Shown one piece after another: positions 1-4,995 of a stretch of 10,920 bases of DNA (the stretch's first letter is position 1; each line of letters starts with the position of its first letter). Under the pieces are notes generated by a model that searched no databases, was not told the origin of the DNA, and saw only the letters and a list, made by a program, of their open reading frames with translations. A program made the position numbers and the translations under genes. This DNA comes from Pseudomonadota bacterium (GTDB taxonomy: Bacteria; Pseudomonadota; Alphaproteobacteria; Rhizobiales; Phreatobacteraceae), in assembly GCA_023416965.1 (NCBI GenBank), contig JAEZGJ010000092.1, positions 1 to 10,920 of the forward strand, written 5' to 3'.

Positions 1-461
1 GTGCGGGCATTGCCGGCCATGGCGGCGAGGAGGTCGCTCGCGACGCGGGCGGCGGCGCGGTCGTCCTTCTCCAGCAGGGCGCGGGCGGCGCGCTCGCGCA
101 GCGCGTCGAGCCGGGCGAGGCTGCGCAGGGCGAAGACCTCGCGCCCGAGCAGGGCGAGGCCACCGATCAGGAAGAGCACGAGCGCCGCCACTCCCGCCCA
201 GCCCAGCCAGGCGGCACGGTTGAAGAGATCGTCGATGAGGGTCGAGACGGCGATGCCGAAGGCGAGCGAGACGAGGCCGCCGAGGCCGGTCCAGAACAGC
301 CGCGTCCACAAGCTCGGTCCCGCCGGCGGCGGCGCGGCCTCCTCGGCGATGACGGCCTCGGGTGGCCGGTCGACCACCGGCGCATCGCTCGGCGGGGCGA
401 TCTCGACCTCGTCGGAATCGAGTCGGAAGACCTGCGGTTTCAAGGGCGGTGCCTTGCTCAT
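1..461 (-). CDS. ycjF: YcjF-like (DUF697/TIGR01620) inner-membrane protein, 3' part cut by window edge
   Basis: First 153 codons of a membrane protein that continues beyond the left edge. The ATG at 461 overlaps the stop of the upstream YcjX gene by 4 bp (ATGA), and a GGAG lies about 10 nt upstream. The N-terminus is a soluble acidic and proline-rich tail (residues 1-50, including PPLKPQVFRLD and an EEAAPPPAG stretch). Two hydrophobic segments follow, at about 55-76 (FWTGLGGLVSLAFGIAVSTL) and 86-106 (LGWAGVAALVLFLIGGLALLG). Next comes a basic helical region with REVFALRSLARLDALRERA, typical of the segment after the membrane hairpin in this family. The family accompanies YcjX in many proteobacteria, and its biochemical role is not established. 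The partnership is inferred from gene order plus family knowledge. The C-terminal DUF697 part is outside the window, so integrity cannot be judged. Confidence 0.85.
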   Translation of the reverse strand, partial: MSKAPPLKPQVFRLDSDEVEIAPPSDAPVVDRPPEAVIAEEAAPPPAGPSLWTRLFWTGLGGLVSLAFGIAVSTLIDDLFNRAAWLGWAGVAALVLFLIGGLALLGREVFALRSLARLDALRERAARALLEKDDRAAARVASDLLAAMAGNAR

Positions 462-1894
462 GCCAGCCGGTCTCCGATGAGGAATTCCACCGCGCGGTCG
501 AGGCGGATATGCGGCAGGGCCTGCACGGGATCGGCCTTCGGCGGCAGGAAGCGGACGAAGCGGTAGTCCTCGCCGCGGAAGGCGTCGGGCCCGGCGAAGA
601 GGCCGGTGGGATCGGCCGGCAGCTCGCCGGGGAAGACCGCCACCTCCCGCGAGCCGTCGAAGGTCTCGCCGCCGGCCTGTTCGCCCGGCATGGGCGTGCC
701 GACGATGCAGGGCAGGCTCTGGCCCCGCCGCGTGACGGTGGTTTCGCGGGTGGCGCGCAGCGAGGCGAGCGCGATGGGCTCGACGCGCGCGCCGGCGAAC
801 TCGGCGCGGCGGATCGCCCGGTCGGTCAAGCGCTTGAGCAAAGCCTCCAGCCGGTCGTGGCTCGTCTGGTGCAGGTGGTCTGCCTTGGTGGCGGCGAAGA
901 GGATGCGGTCGATCCGCCGCGCCAGCATGGACGAGAGGATGGAATTGCTGCCCGGGCGGAAGGCGGTCAACACGTCGGCGAGCGCCAGTTCGAGATCGGC
1001 GAGCGCCGCCGGCCCCGCGTTGAGGGCGGCGAGCGCGTCGACCAGCACGACTTGCCGATCGAGCGTGGCGAAATGGTTGGCGTAGAAGGGCATGACCACC
1101 AGCCGCTTGTAGCTCTCGAAGCGCTTCTCCATCAGCGCAGCGAGGCTGTCCCCGGCGGGCTCGCGGCCCTGGAGGTCGAGGGGGGCGAAGGTCAGCGCCG
1201 GCGAACCCTCCATCTCGCCGGGCAGGAGGAAGCGTCCCGGCGGCAGGGTGGAAAGCGACACGCGCTCGTCTCGGCAGGATTTGAGATAGCGGGTGAACTT
1301 GTCGGCGAGGCGCCGGGCCTCGGCTTCACCGCCCTTGCCGGAGGGGTCGACCTCGGCGGTGGCGGCGAGCCACTCTTCGGCGAGCGCGGCACGCGGCGGG
1401 CGGCGGGCCGCATCGATGCTGCGGCGCGACCACTCGGAATAGGACTGGGCGAGCAGCGGCAGGTCGAGAAGCCATTCCCCGGGATAGTCGACGATGTCGA
1501 GGGTGAGGGTCTTTTCCGTACCGCGCATGAACCCCGCATTCGAAGCGAAATCAATCGCCAAGCGGATTTCGCTGATCCGCTTTGTCCCCTCCGGCCATTC
1601 CCGCGGGCCGGTGAGCGCCGCGAGGTGATCCTCGTAGGGGAAGCGGGGAATGCCGTCGTCGGGTTGCGGCTCCAGGCGCACGCGCGCGATGCGCCCCTGC
1701 GCCTGCGGCTCGAAGACCGGCCAGCGCGACGCCGCCAGCAGGCCGTGGACCAAGGCGGTGATGAAGACGGTCTTGCCCGAGCGCGACAGGCCGGTGACGC
1801 CGAGCCTCAGGGTCGGGTTGACCCAGTCGGTCGCATAGGCCGCGATGGACCGGGCCGCCAGGCGCGTCTCGTTCACCCAGCCGGTCCAGACCAT
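458..1894 (-). CDS. ycjX: YcjX-family P-loop NTPase (DUF463)
   Basis: A 478-residue protein of normal length for the YcjX family of GTPase-like, stress-associated proteins; the cellular role is unknown. Visible motifs are a Walker A loop GLSRSGKT at residues 35-42 after the hydrophobic strand LRLGVT, the family signature DYPGEW at 136-141 preceded by LTLDIV, and ATKADH at 335-340, which resembles the NKxD guanine-recognition motif. No membrane segment is evident, so it is probably cytosolic or peripheral. The ATG directly abuts the TAG of the upstream phosphatase gene (no gap), with a GAGG about 9 nt before it inside that gene. Its own stop overlaps the start of the YcjF-like gene by 4 bp. 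This implies translational coupling in one operon. In Escherichia coli the ycjXF pair lies next to the phage-shock regulator locus; no psp gene is visible here. The family assignment is confident, the function is not. Confidence 0.93.
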   Translation of the reverse strand: MVWTGWVNETRLAARSIAAYATDWVNPTLRLGVTGLSRSGKTVFITALVHGLLAASRWPVFEPQAQGRIARVRLEPQPDDGIPRFPYEDHLAALTGPREWPEGTKRISEIRLAIDFASNAGFMRGTEKTLTLDIVDYPGEWLLDLPLLAQSYSEWSRRSIDAARRPPRAALAEEWLAATAEVDPSGKGGEAEARRLADKFTRYLKSCRDERVSLSTLPPGRFLLPGEMEGSPALTFAPLDLQGREPAGDSLAALMEKRFESYKRLVVMPFYANHFATLDRQVVLVDALAALNAGPAALADLELALADVLTAFRPGSNSILSSMLARRIDRILFAATKADHLHQTSHDRLEALLKRLTDRAIRRAEFAGARVEPIALASLRATRETTVTRRGQSLPCIVGTPMPGEQAGGETFDGSREVAVFPGELPADPTGLFAGPDAFRGEDYRFVRFLPPKADPVQALPHIRLDRAVEFLIGDRLA

Positions 1895-2419
1895 CTATTC
1901 GGCCTCGCTGTCGAGGTCGCGCGGCACGGTGAACGACACCAGTGTGCCGCAGCCGGGAGCAAGATCGGCCCAGCGGTCGATGGCGCAGTCGATGACGGCA
2001 AGGCCGCCGGTCGGATATTTGCGTGACAGGCGGCGGCGCTGGTCCGGCGGGCCGTCGGCGACGATCTCCTCGCAGAGGCTCTCGATGCCGGGATTGTGGC
2101 CGACGAGGAGCAGGGTTCCGACGTTGTCCGGCGTCTCACGGATGACATTGGCGAGTTGCCAGGCCGGCGCCTCGTAGATCCGGCCGTCCTGCTCGCCGGG
2201 GGGCAGCTGGACGAGGCCGGCACTGGCGAGGGCCCAGGTCTCCACCGTTCGCGCCGCAGGCGAGACGACCACCCGGTCGGGAACGAGGCCGCGGTCGAGG
2301 ATCAGCCGGCCCATGAGCGGCGCGGCTCGGCGGCCCCGCGCGGCGAGCGGGCGCTCGAAATCGACCATGCCGGCCGGCCAGTCCGATTTGGTGTGCCTGA
2401 ACAGGATCAGCCGGCGCAT
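1895..2419 (-). CDS. SixA-like histidine phosphatase family protein
   Basis: A 174-residue member of the small histidine phosphatase (phosphoglycerate mutase-like) superfamily, closest in layout to SixA, which removes phosphate from phosphohistidine in Hpt domains. The nucleophile motif is RHTKSDW with Arg8-His9; the usual SixA form is RHAKS. Arg57 in SPAART, Glu83 in IYEAP and the second catalytic His108 in VGHNPG complete the expected active site. There is no signal peptide, so it should be cytosolic. The start is ambiguous. ATG at 2419 gives the usual family N-terminus MRRLILFRH and has GGGGA 5 nt upstream. ATG at 2431, in frame, would add MGTT and has a GAAGGG-type site. I prefer 2419. 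The gene leads the ycjX-ycjF unit with no spacing to ycjX. The substrate is unknown; the Hpt protein about 1.5 kb upstream is one candidate. Confidence 0.88.
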   Translation of the reverse strand: MRRLILFRHTKSDWPAGMVDFERPLAARGRRAAPLMGRLILDRGLVPDRVVVSPAARTVETWALASAGLVQLPPGEQDGRIYEAPAWQLANVIRETPDNVGTLLLVGHNPGIESLCEEIVADGPPDQRRRLSRKYPTGGLAVIDCAIDRWADLAPGCGTLVSFTVPRDLDSEAE

Positions 2420-2442
2420 CGTCGTCCCCATCGCCCTTCATG

Positions 2443-2466
2443 TGCCCCCTCCCCGGCGCAGGGGCA
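2443..2466 (-). other. Short GC hairpin between transporter and phosphatase genes
   Basis: A 6-bp stem (TGCCCC/GGGGCA, 2443-2448 and 2461-2466) with a 12-nt loop sits in the 46-58 bp between the EamA transporter stop and the phosphatase start. There is no T-tract on the minus-strand side, so termination is doubtful. Read-through from the transporter into the phosphatase operon is possible. Confidence 0.2.
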
Positions 2467-2477
2467 AGGGCCGGGCC

Positions 2478-3362
2478 TCAACCGGCGGGGCGGGAGCGTC
2501 GTTCCGACCAGATGAGGTAGAGACCGCTCGCGACGATGATTGCCGCTCCGAGGAAGACCTGCGGGCCGGGAATGACGGAAAAGACGAACCAGCCGGCGGC
2601 GACCGACCAGAGGAGCTGGGTATATTGCACCGGTGCCGAGACCGACGCCGAGGCGAAGCGGAACGCCATCAGCATGAAGGACTGGGCGACGAGCTGGATC
2701 ACCGCGTTGAGGGCGATGACCCCGAGGAGCCAGAGCGGCACGGACTGCCAGCCCGGCAGGGCAAAGCAGAGCGAGATGAGACAGATGAAGAGGTTGAAAT
2801 AGAAGAGGACGGAGAGCGTCCCCTCTGTCTTGCCGAGCGCCCGGATGGCAACCATGGCGGCGCCCCAGGTGGCGGCCGAGAGCACGGCGAGCAGCGCGGC
2901 GACGGAGACGCCCTCCGGCCCCGGGCGGATGATGACGAGGGCGCCAAGGAAGCCGACCGCGACGGCGACCCAGCGGTTGAGGCCGACCGGCTCGCGCAGG
3001 GCGATGCCGGAGAGCGCCACGACGAAGAAGGGCGTGACGAAGAGGATGGCGGTCGCCACCGGCAGGTCGAGTTCGCGCAGCGCCTCGAAATAGGCGAAGA
3101 CGGACACGGCGGACAGGCTCGCCCTGAACAGGTGGGCGAAGGGCCGGCGCGTGACGATGGTGCCGCGGCCGCGCAGCATCTGGACGAGAATGATCGGCGT
3201 CAGGATGGCGAGGCCCGAGCCGCTGCGCAGCGCCATGATCTGCCAGCTCGGCAGTTCGGTGACGATGATCTTGAGGATCGTGTCGGCCACCGAGACCAGC
3301 GTGAAGCAGACGAACTGGGCGGCAATGGCGGCGAGCGGCCGTTCGGCCGTCTGGGGGGGCAT
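2478..3362 (-). CDS. EamA/DMT-superfamily transporter, ten predicted transmembrane helices
   Basis: A 294-residue inner-membrane protein with the two-fold repeated EamA layout of the drug/metabolite transporter superfamily. The first repeat spans about residues 10-145 and the second about 153-287, each with five hydrophobic helices. Examples are LAAIAAQFVCFTLVSVADTI near the N-terminus, VATAILFVTPFFVVALSGIA around 102-121, WVAVAVGFLGALVII at 131-145, and VFLGAAIIVASGLYLIW at 269-285. The segment FRFASASVSAPVQYTQLLWS (234-253) and the ALREPVGLNRW loop after helix 4 are typical of the family. The C-terminus is short and basic (SERRSRPAG), consistent with a cytoplasmic end. A GGAG about 8 nt before the ATG supports the start. 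The substrate cannot be inferred: the family exports amino acids, nucleosides and other small metabolites. The gene stands between a hairpin after the ferredoxin gene and the phosphatase gene. Confidence 0.93.
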   Translation of the reverse strand: MPPQTAERPLAAIAAQFVCFTLVSVADTILKIIVTELPSWQIMALRSGSGLAILTPIILVQMLRGRGTIVTRRPFAHLFRASLSAVSVFAYFEALRELDLPVATAILFVTPFFVVALSGIALREPVGLNRWVAVAVGFLGALVIIRPGPEGVSVAALLAVLSAATWGAAMVAIRALGKTEGTLSVLFYFNLFICLISLCFALPGWQSVPLWLLGVIALNAVIQLVAQSFMLMAFRFASASVSAPVQYTQLLWSVAAGWFVFSVIPGPQVFLGAAIIVASGLYLIWSERRSRPAG

Positions 3363-3434
3363 GCGCTTGTCTCCGCGCCTCTGCCCGCCATCAACCGGGA
3401 TCGGCGGGTCTTGCCAAGACCGGTCGGCACATGG

Positions 3435-3456
3435 CGCCCCTGCCGCAGCAGGGGCG
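3435..3456 (-). terminator. Perfect 9-bp hairpin after the ferredoxin gene, without T-tract
   Basis: The stem CGCCCCTGC/GCAGGGGCG (3435-3443 and 3448-3456) with a 4-nt loop begins 5 nt after the ferredoxin stop codon on the minus strand. The stem is perfect and GC-rich, but the following minus-strand bases are not T-rich. It may act as a weak or factor-assisted terminator, or protect the 3' end of the ferredoxin mRNA. Confidence 0.5.
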
Positions 3457-3461
3457 GCCCT

Positions 3462-3782
3462 TCAGCCCTGCCGCTCCGGGGTGTGGATGGTCAGGCCGTT
3501 CATCGCGTCGGTGACCTTGATCTGGCAGGACAGGCGCGAGGTCGGCCGCACGTCGAAGGCGAAGTCCAGCATGTCCTCCTCCATGTGGGAGGGCTCGCCG
3601 GTGGCTTCCTTCCAGGCGTCGTCGACATAGACGTGGCAGGTGGCGCAGGCGCAGGCGCCGCCGCATTCGGCGACGATGCCAGGAATTCCGTTCTTGATGG
3701 CGGCTTCCATGACGGTGGACCCGGCAGCGGCTTCCACCGGCCGCTTCTCCCCGGCGTGGTCGATGAAGATGATCTGAGGCAT
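3462..3782 (-). CDS. Adrenodoxin-type 2Fe-2S ferredoxin
   Basis: A 106-residue soluble electron carrier. Cys40, Cys46, Cys49 and Cys86 form the CX5CX2CX36C ligand pattern of vertebrate/bacterial adrenodoxin-type [2Fe-2S] ferredoxins (ECGGACACATCHVYVD around the first three, RLSCQIKV around the last). The additional Cys44 within the loop is common in this subgroup. The beta-grasp start MPQIIFIDHAGEKRPVE and the acidic helix after the cluster (EPSHMEEDMLDFA, about 63-75), which normally contacts partner reductases and P450s, are present. Length is normal. A GGGAG about 4 nt upstream supports the ATG. The gene is monocistronic by appearance, with a terminator upstream (3838-3864) and a hairpin after its stop. 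No ferredoxin reductase, P450 or Fe-S assembly gene lies in the window, so the partner is unknown. Confidence 0.95.
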   Translation of the reverse strand: MPQIIFIDHAGEKRPVEAAAGSTVMEAAIKNGIPGIVAECGGACACATCHVYVDDAWKEATGEPSHMEEDMLDFAFDVRPTSRLSCQIKVTDAMNGLTIHTPERQG

Positions 3783-3837
3783 CGGCTCCCTGCCCTTCGC
3801 GTGACGTCGGCGGACCCGGCAGGTCCCGACACGAAGA

Positions 3838-3864
3838 AACCGCCGCTACGGCCGCGCGGCGGTT
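3838..3864 (-). terminator. Intrinsic terminator of the Hpt gene
   Basis: A 9-bp perfect stem AACCGCCGC/GCGGCGGTT (3838-3846 and 3856-3864) with a 9-nt loop. On the minus strand the right arm runs into TTTCTT, a short T-tract, as expected for Rho-independent termination. It lies 79 bp after the Hpt stop codon and 56 bp before the ferredoxin start, so it separates the two transcription units. Confidence 0.7.
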
Positions 3865-3942
3865 CCCATGGACGTCACATAGCGAAAGGCATGCCGGTCC
3901 GCCAGTGGCGGCCGGGCATTCCTTCCGCGCAGGCGGGCCGGT

Positions 3943-4317
3943 TCAGGCCGCGCGCAGCAGGGTGGCGATGAAGCCGTTGGCCTCGGCCACCGCGCTCTCG
4001 AGGCGGGCAAGATCGTCCCATGCGCGCGAGGAGAGATGGTCAACCTGGTCGCATTCGACCGCCTCGGCGGCCTGGGCGACGCCGAAGGCGCCGATGCCGA
4101 GGGCCGAGCCCTTCAGCGTATGGGCGGCCTCGGCCCAGGTCTTGGCGTTGGTGGCGTTGCGCAGGCGCTCCAGCATGGTGCGCGACTGGCGCTCGAAGAG
4201 CACCAGCACCTCGCGCTCCAGATCGTGGTCGCCGAAGGTCTGCCGCGACAGGTGGGTGAGGTCGACGGGCAGGCTGCTGCCCAGATGGTCGTCCGACATG
4301 ATACGCGCCATGGTCAT
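3943..4317 (-). CDS. Single-domain Hpt (histidine phosphotransfer) protein
   Basis: A 124-residue helical protein consisting of little more than one Hpt domain. The phosphorylatable residue is His66 in AAHTLKGSALGIGA, the canonical HxLKG(S/A) signature on the second core helix. The preceding helix (TFGDHDLEREVLVLFERQSRTMLERL) and the following ones (VAQAAEAVECDQ, LARLESAVAEANGFIATLLRAA) complete a four-helix bundle. There is no kinase or receiver domain. In phosphorelays such proteins shuttle phosphate between response-regulator receivers, and the alphaproteobacterial precedent is ChpT/ShpA-type control of CtrA. This protein lacks the ChpT pseudo-kinase layout, so identity with ChpT is not claimed. 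The start at 4317 is supported by AGGGG with 5-nt spacing; in-frame ATGs at codons 3 and 7 are alternatives. An intrinsic terminator follows. No kinase or regulator gene is adjacent, so the relay is unknown. Confidence 0.92.
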   Translation of the reverse strand: MTMARIMSDDHLGSSLPVDLTHLSRQTFGDHDLEREVLVLFERQSRTMLERLRNATNAKTWAEAAHTLKGSALGIGAFGVAQAAEAVECDQVDHLSSRAWDDLARLESAVAEANGFIATLLRAA

Positions 4318-4499
4318 TGTGTCCCCTGTTGACGTCAGGCCGCCCCTCAGCGGCCGCTGTGCCAGTGGAGGAGGTTGGCCCTCCCCTCGTCCCTATGGGG
4401 CGACCATGGCCGCGGGCCGGCCAAAGCAGGGTTAAAGCCGGACGGTTTCTCCGCGAATTCGAAGCGTTCGGTTGATCGAAGGTAAAAGGGTATTCGGCT
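4318..4499. other. Intergenic region upstream of the Hpt gene
   Basis: The 182 bp between the stop of the small hypothetical gene and the start of the Hpt gene hold a 12-bp perfect palindrome CAGCGGCCGCTG in the part nearer the Hpt gene and a lower-GC stretch around 4445-4495. I see no convincing terminator after the hypothetical gene and no clear -35/-10 pair, though the Hpt promoter is expected here. Confidence 0.3.
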
Positions 4500-4802
4500 T
4501 CAGCCTTTGGGCGGTGGCTCGCGACCGACGGCGCGATAGCCCTCAGCCGTCAGCTTGCAGACGAGCCAGTCCGGCTTCACCGGGTTGGCGAACCACGGTT
4601 CCGCCCAGCCCGCGGCGATGCAGGCGCGGATCGTGGCCTTCGGCACCTCGCGCCCGTCGGTGTCGAACAGGGGAAGTTTTCCACCGGGCTGGTCGGCCCC
4701 TCGGGCGAGCCAGCGGCGCTGGACCGGGCTCGGTTCGGCCGAGGCGGACGCGACGGCACCCTGCTTGCCGCGGCCTTTGGCGGGACGCCCTTCGTCGGTC
4801 AT
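4500..4802 (-). CDS. Small conserved hypothetical protein
   Basis: A 100-residue protein that I do not recognise as a named family. The first 25 residues are a lysine/arginine-, glycine- and alanine-rich tail (RPAKGRGKQGAVASASAE), probably disordered. Residues 26-90 look like a small folded domain: QRRWLARGADQPGGKLPLFD, then DGREVPKATIRACIAAGWAEPW, then KPDWLVCKLTAEGYRAVG. The IRACIAAGWAEPW and CKLTAEGYRAVG segments, followed by a basic end, recall the recognition-helix and C-terminal helix pattern of small winged-helix proteins, but this is weak. There is no membrane segment or signal peptide. It is divergent from the giant coiled-coil gene across a 193-bp spacer. A CtrA-like box lies 2 bp before its start codon on this strand, so CtrA binding there would be expected to affect its transcription. 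Coding is supported by a coherent protein in a GC-rich context. The function is unknown. Confidence 0.75.
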   Translation of the reverse strand: MTDEGRPAKGRGKQGAVASASAEPSPVQRRWLARGADQPGGKLPLFDTDGREVPKATIRACIAAGWAEPWFANPVKPDWLVCKLTAEGYRAVGREPPPKG

Positions 4803-4804
4803 GG

Positions 4805-4820
4805 TTACCTATCCGTTAAC
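4805..4820 (+). promoter_or_regulatory. CtrA-like binding box
   Basis: TTACCTATCCGTTAAC matches the CtrA consensus TTAA-N7-TTAAC at eight of nine defined positions with the exact 7-bp spacer; the only mismatch is the last base of the first half. It lies 175 bp before the start of the giant coiled-coil gene and 2 bp from the start codon of the divergent small gene. A GANTC site (GAATC, 4824-4828), the target of the CcrM methyltransferase, is 3 bp away. CtrA/CcrM control is known for alphaproteobacterial cell-cycle genes; binding here is inferred from the motif alone. Confidence 0.45.
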
Positions 4821-4849
4821 GATGAATCCGAAACTGCGGCTCCGGAAGG

Positions 4850-4878
4850 TTTCAATCCTTAGGACCCCCCGGTAGATT
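4850..4878 (+). promoter_or_regulatory. Possible sigma-70-type promoter for the giant coiled-coil gene
   Basis: TTTCAA (4850-4855) and TAGATT (4873-4878) are separated by 17 bp, the ideal spacing, in the lower-GC part of the divergent intergenic region. They match the consensus hexamers at only three and four of six positions. This would give a leader of roughly 110 nt before the ATG at 4996. It is a candidate only. Confidence 0.2.
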
Positions 4879-4995
4879 ACATGCTGCGGCGGACTGTTGT
4901 CTGCCATCCGCGTTGGTTGCGTCCAAGAGGCACTTGGGGCGCAGGCACCGGGTGGATTGCAGGACGGTCGGCAGTCAAAGGATGCGGGCGACACC

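Noticed and set aside
362..2026. A 554-codon plus-strand frame opposite ycjX and the phosphatase
   Set aside because: Antisense shadow. The minus strand shows Walker A, DYPGEW and TKAD motifs and a complete phosphatase active site.
2313..3971. A 552-codon plus-strand frame opposite the transporter and ferredoxin
   Set aside because: Antisense shadow of two clearly recognised minus-strand genes. Its product is charged low-complexity sequence that crosses gene boundaries.
3943..4317. The Hpt protein as ChpT
   Set aside because: ChpT is a longer protein with a dimerisation helix pair plus a pseudo-ATPase domain. This 124-residue protein is a simple monomeric-type Hpt domain with the HTLKGS signature.
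4368..4440. A second CtrA half-site (TTAAC on the minus strand, in GGGTTAAAG) upstream of the Hpt gene
   Set aside because: No second half-site at the required 7-bp spacing, so it is only a chance pentamer.
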